A DNA stretch of 16,189 nucleotides from JAAYWY01 sp050945275 (GTDB lineage Bacteria > Bacillota > DTU030 > DUMP01). The notes under the pieces were generated by a model that did no database searches, was not told the DNA's origin, and saw only the letters and a program-made list of their open reading frames with translations. This document shows, one piece after another, positions 1 to 8,178 of the stretch. Where the stretch lies: NCBI GenBank assembly GCA_050945275.1, contig JBMNSQ010000031.1:1-16189 (forward strand). The letters run 5' to 3'. How positions within the stretch are numbered: the stretch's first letter is position 1; each line of letters starts with the position of its first letter. Position numbers and translations under genes: made by a program.

Positions 1-45
1 AATCAAACAGGGTTGCCTAGTGGCCATCGCTTTTTCTGAATTTAC

Positions 46-111
46 TTGGGGGACATTTTGTCAGTCCAAATGAGCATGTTTTGGGGTGACATTTTCACTG
101 TCCCTTGACAC
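46..111. mobile_element. Insertion-sequence end with two subterminal repeats
   Basis: Two copies of a GACATTTT-type repeat lie here: GGGGGACATTTTGTCAG (about 47-63) and GGGGTGACATTTTCACTG (83-100), about 36 bp apart. In inverted orientation they match the repeats at the right edge of the window (GATAAAATGTCACCC and TGTGATAATGTCA). That edge leads into a transposase start. Multiple short repeats at the ends are typical of IS21-like and ISNCY/IS1202-like elements. The element body would extend left, out of the window. Bases 1-45 give only short open frames that may be the tail of its transposase, which I cannot confirm. The outer boundary, near 104-111, is uncertain and no target duplication could be defined. 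Confidence 0.6.
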
Positions 112-159
112 ACCTTTTCTCTTATTTTTTAAACAATAAGTGCCCCATATATCTAAAGC

Positions 160-3100
160 TTATCCTGTTGGCAAAACACTAAATAAATCAAGTTGGTCGG
201 TGGCTGGTAAATGATCTAAACAACCAGCATCTTGTAATAATGACAATAACGTCTTGGACAAACGTCCTCTGATTCGTAGATCCTCTTGAGAAGAAAAAGG
301 CCGCTCCCGCCTGGCTAAGACAATATTTTCGGCCGCTGTTCTCCCGAGTCCCGGTACACTTATTAGTGGTGGTAATAAACCTTGATCTGTAATTTGAAAC
401 CTTGTCGGATGCGAATTTGTAATATCAAGCGGTGCAAAGTTTAAGCCTCGAGCAAACATCTCTCGTACCACTTCTAGGATGGTAAGTAGACTTTTCTCTC
501 TTGCCGAAGCTTCATTGCCTTTGGTCTCCACAGCGTGGATTTGCTTGATCACCTCTTCGGGTCCTTTTGAGACTATTTCTAAGCTAAAGTCATCGGCCCG
601 TGCTGTAAAATAGCTAGCATAAAAAGCAGCTGGATAATGAACCTTAAAATATGCTATACGAACCGCCATAAGAACGTAAGCCGCTGCATGAGCTTTAGGA
701 AACATATATTTGATTTTACGACAAGAATCTATGTACCATTCGGGTACACATTTTTCTCTCATCATGGTTTCCATCTCTGAGGTAAGCCCCCTGCCCTTGC
801 GCACATCTTCCATTATCTTAAAAGACCAGGCCGGGTCTAAACCCTGCTCAATTAAGAACAACATGATATCATCACGAGTACATATAACCTGAGATAGATT
901 AGCTTGTCCGGTACGAATTAGCTCTTGGGCATTATTTAACCAAACATCGGTTCCATGCGATAATCCAGAAATGCGTACTAACTCGCTAAATGTCTGTGGT
1001 CTTGTCTCAATTAACATTTGGCGAACAAAACGCGTACCAAACTCAGGTAGTCCCAAAGTGCCCACTTCAGACCCGATGTCATTTGCCGTTACACCTAAAG
1101 GTGTGACTTCGGAAAATAACTTCATAGTGTCTGCATCGTCCAAAGGTACAAAGCGCGGATTCACACCTGTCATTTCTTCCAGCATTTTAAGTACGGTAGG
1201 ATCATCATGTCCGAGCAGGTCAAGTTTTAGTAAACGATCACTGATAGAATGATAATCGAAATGTGTAGTTCTAACGTCACTGTTCTTGGCATCTGCTGGG
1301 TGCTGTACTGGTGTAAAATCAAGGATATTACGGTTAGAAGGCACGATCATTAGTCCGCCTGGATGCTGTCCTGTTGTTCGCCTTGTACCACATAGTCCCA
1401 TCGCCAATCGCTCAGCCTGGGCCTTTCTTAGCTTTAATCCATTGGAATCAGCATAAGCCCTTACAAAGCCATAAGCTGTACGCTCAGCAATGGTAGAAAT
1501 GGTCCCGGCCCGAAAAACATGGTCCCGCCCAAAAAGCTCCTCCGTATAACGATGAATTTGAGCTTGATATTCGCCAGAAAAATTAAGATCGATATCCGGT
1601 ACTTTATCCCCTTTAAAACCTAAGAAAGTCTCAAAAGGAATATCCTGGCCCTCTTTTATTAGAATCGTTACGCAATGGGGACAGTGTTTGTCGGGTAGAT
1701 CATAGCCTGAACTACTACCCTGACCCGGATTAACAAATTGGCTGTAACAACACTTAGGGCAGCGATAATGAGGTGGCAATGGATTTACTTCTGTTATCTG
1801 ACACAAAGTTGCCACCAATGACGACCCCACTGATCCCCTCGAACCTACTAAATATCCATCTTCTAAGGATTTTTTAACTAATTGATGAGCAATAAGGTAT
1901 ATATCAGCATAACCATTTGAAATAATGGAGTTCAGCTCTTTATCTAAACGACTAGCCACAATATCCGGTAAAGGCGTGCCATATAATTCCTGGGCCTGAC
2001 GACGAGCCATTTGCTCAATTTGATCGGCGGCGCCGTTAATCTGGGGGGTGGCTAAACCAATAGGCATCGGTTGAACGTCTTCTATCGAGGCTGCTAATTT
2101 GGCCGGAGATTCAACCACTACCCGATAGGCCGTTTCTTCTCCTAGATAATCAAATTCTTTCAGCATCTCGTCGGTGGTTTTTAGATAAAGTGGTGGCTGG
2201 AAGTTAGCGTCACTATAGTTTTGACCCGTTAATAGGATTCTGCGAAGCACTTCATCCTCGGGATTAAGAAAATGAACGTCTCCTGTAGCCACCACCGGAC
2301 GATTCAGCTCAGCACCCAAGCGAACCAAATAGCGATTGAGCTCCAATAATTGTTCTTCTGTTTTCTCACCTCTACGCACCAAAAAGGCGTTGTTTTCCCG
2401 GGGTTGAATTTCTAAGAAGTCATAGAAGGAGGCTAGGCGCCTCACTTCTTGTTCGGGGAAATTGTGAAGTATGGCCCGAAAAACTTCGCCTGCTTCACAA
2501 GCTGACCCTAAAATGAGTCCCTCCCGATACTCTTTAAGCTCAGAGCGTGGAATTCTTGGTACACGGTGAAAGTAATTAAGATGAGCCACGGTAATTAAGC
2601 GATAAAGGTTTTTCAGTCCGGTTTGGTTCTTTACCAAAATAATAATATGGTACACTGGTGCCTTATCATAAAGTGGATCCTGTTCGTCGTCCACCAGATA
2701 CCCCTCTACACCGTATAATACCTTAATACCGTACCGCCGACCTAGTTCGTAAGCTTCCGGGAAAGCCTGTACTGATCCATGGTCGGTAATAGCCACAGCC
2801 TCGTGACCCCAAGCTGCCGCTAGTTCAAACAAATCTTTTAGCCTTGTGGTAGCATCAAGAGAACTCATTTGCGTATGAAGATGAAGTTCCACCCGTTTTT
2901 GGTCCGCTTCGTCCTTCCGCTGTTTAGGAACTATTATCTCCATAGTATCCGCCCAAACTATTTCTTCCCCAGCAAAGCGGTCAAAAGTCAACTCTCCTTT
3001 GACCCGTAACCAGGTACCACTGCCTACTTTTGCTATTGCCTCTTCTTCTTCGGGCTTACGAAGTAAAGTTTTTACTGATATTGCATCTGTCTCATCAGCT

Positions 3101-3873
3101 AAATCAAATAAGAACAATCTCTTGCCTTTTTTTGTTTTGCGTATTTCCCACTTCGTAACGTAGCCTTCAATTACAACTTTACTCCCTAAGTCTTCTTCCC
3201 CTAAAGCGGAAATCGGCTGATAAGTGCCGCTAATGGAACTACCTAACGCTGTTTGATCCGGTTGTAAATTTGTTTTTGGTTGATCTTCAATCTCTTCAAG
3301 ATAATGCCGAAGCTCATCCTCTTTAGTCGCTTTAAGCTCGGCTTCTATATCGGCGGCTAAATCCTTATCCCAATCCACTACAACAGCAATATCGCCGTAG
3401 TTGTACTTAGCCCACAATTGTTGGATCAACATATCTGCTCGACGGGTTTTGAAAAGATGAGCCGTAAACTCATTCCCTAAAATAATCGTTAATGTGTTAT
3501 TATCAAAAGACCAACTAGCTGTTTGTAGCCACGGCTCGAGAAAAGGTAAGCGGGTAGTGACTGTCGCTATTGATTGTGACCACAACTCGGCTAATGAAGG
3601 CCTAACCGGCTGGGCCATTTTTATTGTCTCCATACGCAATACAACTTCTGGATTAGTAGCGGTATAGTTAGCTATGCTTTTTTCAACCGTTGTAACCACC
3701 GATTCCGGTATCGCAACGGGTGTCTCAATTACCATCCGCCAGGTCTCACCACTGGGTGAAACTTCTACCTTCTTCAATCGAGTTTTGACCAAGGTTTCCT
3801 TTAATTCAAATGGGAGCTGTAAATCCTTGATCAAACTTAGCCAGGAATCATAAGCACTTGTGTCAACGCTCAT
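160..3873 (-). CDS. polC: DNA polymerase III alpha subunit, PolC type, without the exonuclease domain
   Basis: Replicative polymerase of low-GC Gram-positives. Order seen: N-terminal domain (about 1-225), OB fold (about 231-320), PHP domain (about 328-640; HLHT at 331-334, TDH at 363-365, GDVH at 531-534), polymerase core with GSRGSVGSS (677-685), a four-Cys zinc site (C705, C708, C731, C734), PDIDLNFSGEYQ with D760 and D762, and KLDLLGHDDPT with probable third catalytic Asp D885. A helix-hairpin-helix region lies near 1172-1187 and a QLDLF clamp-binding motif at 1227-1231. The protein is 1237 aa against about 1430-1440 for typical PolC. The difference is the DEDD proofreading exonuclease normally inserted in the PHP domain after GYLVDD. 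Here residue 396 runs through a short linker into YHIIILVKNQTGL (408-420). The frame is otherwise intact. ATG is preceded by GGAGT, and the first 11 bp overlap the mgtC-like gene. The 3' end lies about 50 bp from an insertion-sequence end. Confidence 0.97.
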   Translation of the reverse strand: MSVDTSAYDSWLSLIKDLQLPFELKETLVKTRLKKVEVSPSGETWRMVIETPVAIPESVVTTVEKSIANYTATNPEVVLRMETIKMAQPVRPSLAELWSQSIATVTTRLPFLEPWLQTASWSFDNNTLTIILGNEFTAHLFKTRRADMLIQQLWAKYNYGDIAVVVDWDKDLAADIEAELKATKEDELRHYLEEIEDQPKTNLQPDQTALGSSISGTYQPISALGEEDLGSKVVIEGYVTKWEIRKTKKGKRLFLFDLADETDAISVKTLLRKPEEEEAIAKVGSGTWLRVKGELTFDRFAGEEIVWADTMEIIVPKQRKDEADQKRVELHLHTQMSSLDATTRLKDLFELAAAWGHEAVAITDHGSVQAFPEAYELGRRYGIKVLYGVEGYLVDDEQDPLYDKAPVYHIIILVKNQTGLKNLYRLITVAHLNYFHRVPRIPRSELKEYREGLILGSACEAGEVFRAILHNFPEQEVRRLASFYDFLEIQPRENNAFLVRRGEKTEEQLLELNRYLVRLGAELNRPVVATGDVHFLNPEDEVLRRILLTGQNYSDANFQPPLYLKTTDEMLKEFDYLGEETAYRVVVESPAKLAASIEDVQPMPIGLATPQINGAADQIEQMARRQAQELYGTPLPDIVASRLDKELNSIISNGYADIYLIAHQLVKKSLEDGYLVGSRGSVGSSLVATLCQITEVNPLPPHYRCPKCCYSQFVNPGQGSSSGYDLPDKHCPHCVTILIKEGQDIPFETFLGFKGDKVPDIDLNFSGEYQAQIHRYTEELFGRDHVFRAGTISTIAERTAYGFVRAYADSNGLKLRKAQAERLAMGLCGTRRTTGQHPGGLMIVPSNRNILDFTPVQHPADAKNSDVRTTHFDYHSISDRLLKLDLLGHDDPTVLKMLEEMTGVNPRFVPLDDADTMKLFSEVTPLGVTANDIGSEVGTLGLPEFGTRFVRQMLIETRPQTFSELVRISGLSHGTDVWLNNAQELIRTGQANLSQVICTRDDIMLFLIEQGLDPAWSFKIMEDVRKGRGLTSEMETMMREKCVPEWYIDSCRKIKYMFPKAHAAAYVLMAVRIAYFKVHYPAAFYASYFTARADDFSLEIVSKGPEEVIKQIHAVETKGNEASAREKSLLTILEVVREMFARGLNFAPLDITNSHPTRFQITDQGLLPPLISVPGLGRTAAENIVLARRERPFSSQEDLRIRGRLSKTLLSLLQDAGCLDHLPATDQLDLFSVLPTG

Positions 3874-4516
3874 CGCCTGTCACTCCATGTACTCCCTCTA
3901 CTCCCACCAGCTCAGTAATAACCTGCTGTATGGAAACCGCAGAAGGTAAACTCAGTGTTAGCCAAACCAGCAACCGTCTCTCCAAGGTCGCATCTTCCAT
4001 TTTTATATCTTTGATGCTTACTCCCAATTTGCCTAGACACTGACACACCAAACCCAAGCGCCCTGGGAGATCTTCTAATTCTAACCGGACAACCTTATGC
4101 TCCGGGCGAGCAGATGGCAACAACTTCTCTAATCTCGACAACGGGCCTAGCGCAATAAAAGCGAGAAATACTGTGAACCCTGCTCCCAGGAAAAAACCTG
4201 CACCGCATGCTAGCCCAATAGTCGCCACGACCCACAGACTAGCAGCCGTAGTGAGACCACGAACGGTAAGTCCTTCTCGCAAAATACTCCCTGCACCAAG
4301 GAAGCCGACGCCGCTCACAACCTGTGCACCGAGCCTAGCTGGATCCGCACCGGGAATAGACTGAGATAAGACCATCACTAAAGCTGCTCCAACACTGACC
4401 AACGTATGGGTACGAAAGCCCGCTGGTCGATGAGCACTTTCGCGCTCCAAACCAACAATAGCTCCTAAAACAAAGGCCAGCGTTAACCTAATTATTAAAG
4501 CTAACTCTTTACTCAT
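3863..4516 (-). CDS. MgtC/SapB family membrane protein with C-terminal ACT-like domain
   Basis: A 217-residue integral membrane protein. About four hydrophobic segments fill residues 4-125. They carry family hallmarks: GLERE shortly after the first segment, RPAGFRTHTLV, and GVGFLGAGSILREG. The last 75 or so residues form a soluble domain (KVVRLELEDLPGRLG, then GVSIKDIKMED) resembling the ACT-like tail of MgtC proteins. The family has been linked to magnesium limitation, membrane potential and virulence, but the transported substrate, if any, is unsettled, so I give no symbol. A GTG one codon upstream (4519) is an alternative start; ATG was preferred, though no strong ribosome binding site marks either. 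The start lies 4 bp after the glycosyltransferase stop and the end overlaps polC by 11 bp, so it is almost surely co-transcribed with both. Confidence 0.88.
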   Translation of the reverse strand: MSKELALIIRLTLAFVLGAIVGLERESAHRPAGFRTHTLVSVGAALVMVLSQSIPGADPARLGAQVVSGVGFLGAGSILREGLTVRGLTTAASLWVVATIGLACGAGFFLGAGFTVFLAFIALGPLSRLEKLLPSARPEHKVVRLELEDLPGRLGLVCQCLGKLGVSIKDIKMEDATLERRLLVWLTLSLPSAVSIQQVITELVGVEGVHGVTGDER

Positions 4517-4520
4517 CACG

Positions 4521-5165
4521 CTAGTTCCGCGTTAACTTCAGACTAGAAAGGATCTCCTGATACATCTTTAGCCGAGCCCCAAGACCTTTTGCTAAACCCA
4601 GTTTTTCCTCTTTCATCACATGGGTGACATCATGCCACGGTACGCGTACCATGGATATATGTTGTTCGTGTACATATTGGGTCAATGCCACCTCAACCCC
4701 AAAGCGACTAACATCCAGCTCGGGTATTTGCTCTAACAACTCTCGCTGTACTGCTCTTTGACCGGAAAGAAAAGGAGCTATCTTTTGGGCCAAATCAGTG
4801 GCCAAGCGTCCTTGAGCAAATACGGCCACGGCCATCGGTGCTCTATCTACCAACACCGGCCGCAGTAAGCCCTGTACATGAGTTGGCGTAAGCCCAACTA
4901 GATCAGCATCAAGCAACACCAATATACTAGCTGTAGTTGCCTTTAGGCCGGCTAAAAGGGCTGCCCCCTTGCCCTGATTTGATGGTAATTCAAGCACCTT
5001 GACTTTAGGCCCAGCCTCCCGGGCTTCATCCGCTGTCTCATCAGTGGAACCATCGCTAACCACGATAATCTCCGCAATTTCATCCACAGCACTTACTGCT
5101 TTAAGGACATTACCTATTCGTCCAGCTTCATTATACGCTGGGATTACAGCTGCTACCTTTGTCAT
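4521..5165 (-). CDS. Family 2 glycosyltransferase
   Basis: A 214-residue GT-A fold enzyme. It opens with KVAAVIPAYNEAGRIG, has VVSDGSTDET (residues 36-45) for nucleotide-sugar binding, NQGKGAALLAGL, and a DXD metal motif LDADLVG (85-91). It resembles the dolichyl-phosphate-mannose or glucosyl-phosphoglycerate synthase-like branch, but it lacks long C-terminal membrane helices, so the acceptor cannot be named. A longer reading from a GTG at 5195 would overlap the proS stop. The ATG at 5165 follows a GGGGG run at about 9 bp and starts exactly at the conserved MTKVAAVIPAYNE, so it was chosen. The gene lies 23 bp after proS and 4 bp before the mgtC-like gene. A role in cell-surface or lipid glycosylation would fit the envelope genes upstream but is inference. 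Confidence 0.87.
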   Translation of the reverse strand: MTKVAAVIPAYNEAGRIGNVLKAVSAVDEIAEIIVVSDGSTDETADEAREAGPKVKVLELPSNQGKGAALLAGLKATTASILVLLDADLVGLTPTHVQGLLRPVLVDRAPMAVAVFAQGRLATDLAQKIAPFLSGQRAVQRELLEQIPELDVSRFGVEVALTQYVHEQHISMVRVPWHDVTHVMKEEKLGLAKGLGARLKMYQEILSSLKLTRN

Positions 5166-5188
5166 ATCATGCAACCCCCAGTCTACAA

Positions 5189-6922
5189 TTACCACCGTGG
5201 TTGTTGGTTTACTATCTCTGATTGTACACTAGAGACAACTTGGGTTTTATCTAGTAAGAAAGTAGTACCCTCAGCCCTTAGTCGCAGTTCAACTTTTCCT
5301 TCGTTTAAGGAACGCGGACCAACGGTGATGCGTAGTGGAAAGCCCATAAGGTCAGCATCTTTGAACTTAACTCCTGCTCGCTCATCCCGGTCATCGATAA
5401 TAGTTTCAACATTATTGGCCGTTAATTTTGCATATAGTTCCTCCGCCAATTCACGCTGTCTGTCGTCTTTGTAATTAACAGGCACAATGACTACATGATA
5501 AGGGGCAATAGCCATCGGCCAAATAATACCGTCTTCATCATAGCATTGTTCTACTGCTGCAGCCATGGTTCGAGGGATACCAATACCGTAAGAACCCATG
5601 ATAATATGACGGCTATCACCGTTTTCATCTAAATAGGTGGCTCTTAAGGCCGAGCTATATTTCGTTCCTAACTTAAAAACGTGTCCCACCTCGATTCCTC
5701 GTGTGGTTTTAAGAGGGGCCGTGCAGCGAGGACAGGGGTCGCCGGCAACGACATTTTTGAGATCGAGCACTTTATCAGCTGTCCAGTCACGACCATAGTT
5801 GGCATTGATCAAATGGGCATCAACTTCATTGGCCCCTACTACTGCATTTACAATTGTCGTTGTCTCCGGATCAGCCATAACAAGCACACCATTTAGCCCA
5901 ACTGGCCCAGCATAGCCTACCGGAGCACCGGTTACCTGCTCCACAGTAGTAGTATCGGCAAGCTCAATTTCCAGGGCATCGAGAGCGTTCTTTAATTTGA
6001 TCTCATTAACATCACGGTCACCACGAACTACAACCGCCACCAGCTGCTCACGATCGCGATGGATTGCTCGATAAATTAATGTCTTTACTAGCTTTACCGC
6101 CGGCACTTGTAAAAAATCAGTCACTTCTTCAATGGTATGTTTATTCGGTGTAGCTACCTTTTGCATAGCTAACTGATTCTCGCCGGTCGATATAGCGGTA
6201 GCAGCAGCTGTTACTGCTCGCTCTAAGTTAGCGGCGTAATCACAGGCCTCACAATAAGCAATCACGCTTTCGCCGGTCTCGGCCAAAACAATAAATTCAT
6301 GGGAACCGGTTCCACCAATAGCACCACTGTCCGCTTCAACCGCTTTAAACTTCAATCCGCAACGAGCAAATATACGCTCATAAGCCTTATACATGGCCTT
6401 GTAACTAGCATCCAAACCTTCTTCGTCACGATCAAAACTATACAAGTCCTTCATAATGAATTCTCGGCATCGGATAAGACCCAGCCGAGGACGAATCTCA
6501 TCACGAAACTTAGTCTGAATTTGATAGATTCGTTTTGGCATATCTCGCCAAGAATTTATTTCTCCTTTCACTAAGGCGGTAATAATCTCTTCATGAGTTG
6601 GGCCTAAGCAAAAATCCCGCTCATGTCGATCCTTAAGACGAAACAATTCTTTTCCATAGACATCCCAGCGACCCGATTCCTGCCACAACTCAGATGGATG
6701 CAAAACTGGGAGCAACACTTCCTGACCGTCAGCTGCATCCATTTCTTGCCTAACAATATCTTCGATTTTGCGCAGTACCCGCCAGGCCAGCGGCAAATAG
6801 CTGTATACACCGGTGGCCGTTCTTCTTATGTAACCGGCCCGAAGCAAATATTTATGGCTTACTACTTCTGCTTCGGCCGGTACTTCTCGCAAAGTAGGCG
6901 CAAACAATTTTGACATACGCAT
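5189..6922 (-). CDS. proS: Prolyl-tRNA synthetase, bacterial type with editing insertion
   Basis: Charges tRNA-Pro with proline in the cytosol. The 577-residue protein shows class II features: LGPTHEE (107-112), motif 2 around FRDEIRPRLGLIRCREF (139-155) and motif 3 GSYGIGIPRTMAAAVEQ (443-459). Between motifs 2 and 3 lies the long insertion (about 224-405) that hydrolyses mischarged Ala-tRNA-Pro. It holds Lys280 in KLVKTLIY, the equivalent of the editing lysine of E. coli ProRS, and two CxxC pairs (C224/C227, C397/C400). The anticodon-binding domain follows (about 474-560). An in-frame ATG at 6973 gives 17 extra residues unlike the family. The ATG at 6920-6922 has AGGGGGAG 8 bp upstream and begins with the typical MRMSKLFAPTLREVP, so it is the start. 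A 184-bp gap separates it from ispG, so it may have its own control. Confidence 0.97.
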   Translation of the reverse strand: MRMSKLFAPTLREVPAEAEVVSHKYLLRAGYIRRTATGVYSYLPLAWRVLRKIEDIVRQEMDAADGQEVLLPVLHPSELWQESGRWDVYGKELFRLKDRHERDFCLGPTHEEIITALVKGEINSWRDMPKRIYQIQTKFRDEIRPRLGLIRCREFIMKDLYSFDRDEEGLDASYKAMYKAYERIFARCGLKFKAVEADSGAIGGTGSHEFIVLAETGESVIAYCEACDYAANLERAVTAAATAISTGENQLAMQKVATPNKHTIEEVTDFLQVPAVKLVKTLIYRAIHRDREQLVAVVVRGDRDVNEIKLKNALDALEIELADTTTVEQVTGAPVGYAGPVGLNGVLVMADPETTTIVNAVVGANEVDAHLINANYGRDWTADKVLDLKNVVAGDPCPRCTAPLKTTRGIEVGHVFKLGTKYSSALRATYLDENGDSRHIIMGSYGIGIPRTMAAAVEQCYDEDGIIWPMAIAPYHVVIVPVNYKDDRQRELAEELYAKLTANNVETIIDDRDERAGVKFKDADLMGFPLRITVGPRSLNEGKVELRLRAEGTTFLLDKTQVVSSVQSEIVNQQPRW

Positions 6923-7106
6923 AATCGAAACTCCCCCTAATTTAAATGGTTTGCTACTTATTCTTCCCTTCACTCAGAGCTGTAGGGTTTTCCGCTCGCT
7001 CCTGCGAAGTCCATACAGTGGGAAAAGTTCTGCGAGCAGTCTGAGGTTTAGCTTAGCACTTCACCTTATTGTCGCTCGCGGTGAAGCTTCTTCAGCTACA
7101 CTAACA
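6923..7106 (-). promoter_or_regulatory. Structured non-coding leader upstream of proS
   Basis: The longest gene-free stretch inside the cluster. Read as RNA toward proS, it holds a 7-bp hairpin CTTCACC/GGTGAAG (7086-7080 with 7065-7059). Its 14-nt loop contains GCGAGC. Next come an outer stem CTCAGA/TCTGAG (7045-7040 with 6978-6973) and an inner stem GCTCGC/GCGAGC (7037-7032 with 6999-6994). TTTTCC (7026-7021) can pair with GGAAAA (6993-6988) across the inner stem, which makes a pseudoknot or a competing fold. The GCTCGC can also pair with the GCGAGC in the first loop. I see no T-box consensus, no U-run terminator and no convincing promoter. It could be a regulatory leader, an RNA-processing site or a decayed repeat element; function is unproven. 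Confidence 0.5.
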
Positions 7107-8174
7107 CTATCTGGGTTTACTAACAAATCTTATTTCTTCTAACAAAGCACTGGCTAGCTGCTCTTCCGGTACTTTGCGTACAATTTTTCCCCGCCGAAAT
7201 AACAGCCCAGAGCCACGCCCCCCAGCTACACCAAAGTCAGCCCCAGCTGCTTCTCCCGGACCATTTACAGCGCAACCCATTACTGCAATTCTTAGTGGAA
7301 CCTTCAAACTGCTTACTGCCTTTTCTACCTCCTGGGTCAACTTAATAAGATCAATCTGACAGCGCCCACAGGTGGGGCAGGATATTATCACCGGCCCGCG
7401 CTCCCTAAGGTTAAGAGACTGCAAAATTTGATAACCTGCTTTGACCTCTTCTATCGGATTACCGGTAAGGGACACTCGGATGGTATCGCCGATACCCTCA
7501 TAAAGGAGCACTCCTAAACCTACCGCTGAACGAATTGTACCTGGCCCAACAGTGCCAGCCTCTGTAACACCCAGATGAAGGGGATAATCGCACTTGTTGG
7601 CAGCCAAGCGATAGGCGGCAATCATAAGTGGGATGTCAGAAGCTTTAAGTGACAACACAATAGCACTGTGCCCTGTATCCTCTAATAATACTGCTTGCTG
7701 CAGTGCGCTTTTTACCATACCTTCAGCTGTGATTCCTCCATGCTCCTCCTGAATCTTCTTGTCTAATGACCCAGCATTAACGCCAATTCTAATAGGAACC
7801 TCACGTTCTTTGGCCATTAAGGCCAATTTCTTTACTCGGTCTGGATCACCAATGTTACCGGGATTGATCCTAAGTCCAGCTATACCCGCCTCTAAAGCCA
7901 ATAAGGCCAAACGGTAATCGAAGTGAATGTCGGCAACCAAAGGTACTGGCGTGCTCCGGCATAAATAGTGCAACGCCTCGGCGGCCTCTTTATCCGGCAC
8001 AGCTACCCGCACTATTTCGCAGCCTACGTCAGCCAGTTCGCTTATCTGATAAAGCGTACGCTTTACATCTCTGGTATCAGTATTGGTCATGGACTGGACG
8101 CTAATAGGTGCCCCATGTCCCACCAAAACATTACCTACCATTACTTGCCGACAGTTTCTTCGTGGTCTTACCAC
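7107..8174 (-). CDS. ispG: 4-hydroxy-3-methylbut-2-en-1-yl diphosphate synthase (IspG/GcpE)
   Basis: Penultimate enzyme of the MEP isoprenoid pathway; reduces the cyclic diphosphate MEcPP to HMBPP with a [4Fe-4S] cluster. The 355-residue protein has the N-terminal TIM-barrel signatures APISVQSMTNTDTRDV (22-37) and ADIHFDYRLA (81-90). The C-terminal cluster domain has C266 and C269 in SCPTCGRC, C301 in VMGCAVNGPGE, and E308, which matches the known 3 Cys + 1 Glu ligation. It is the short two-domain bacterial form. Start is a GTG 4 bp after the rseP TAA, with TAAGG very close upstream. It follows dxr and rseP, so two MEP enzymes flank the site-2 protease, as in many Clostridia. Confidence 0.96.
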   Translation of the reverse strand: MVRPRRNCRQVMVGNVLVGHGAPISVQSMTNTDTRDVKRTLYQISELADVGCEIVRVAVPDKEAAEALHYLCRSTPVPLVADIHFDYRLALLALEAGIAGLRINPGNIGDPDRVKKLALMAKEREVPIRIGVNAGSLDKKIQEEHGGITAEGMVKSALQQAVLLEDTGHSAIVLSLKASDIPLMIAAYRLAANKCDYPLHLGVTEAGTVGPGTIRSAVGLGVLLYEGIGDTIRVSLTGNPIEEVKAGYQILQSLNLRERGPVIISCPTCGRCQIDLIKLTQEVEKAVSSLKVPLRIAVMGCAVNGPGEAAGADFGVAGGRGSGLLFRRGKIVRKVPEEQLASALLEEIRFVSKPR

Positions 8175-8178
8175 AACC

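Noticed and set aside
112..159. Terminator after polC from CTTATT/AATAAG
   Set aside because: The stem is only 6 bp and AT-rich, and AGAAAAGG follows in place of a T-run.
160..3873. PolC as a frameshifted or broken gene because it is 200 residues short
   Set aside because: The frame is uninterrupted and all other domains are complete, including the C-terminal clamp motif. The shortfall equals one domain at a known insertion point.
6923..7106. T-box riboswitch for proS
   Set aside because: No T-box consensus (GGTGGTACCGCG-like), no terminator with a U-run and no clear Pro specifier loop could be found, so I did not call one.
6951..7142. A 63-codon open frame on the plus strand across the ispG-proS gap
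   Set aside because: It runs into the antisense of ispG, has no clear start site, and follows the inverted repeats. Not supported as a gene.
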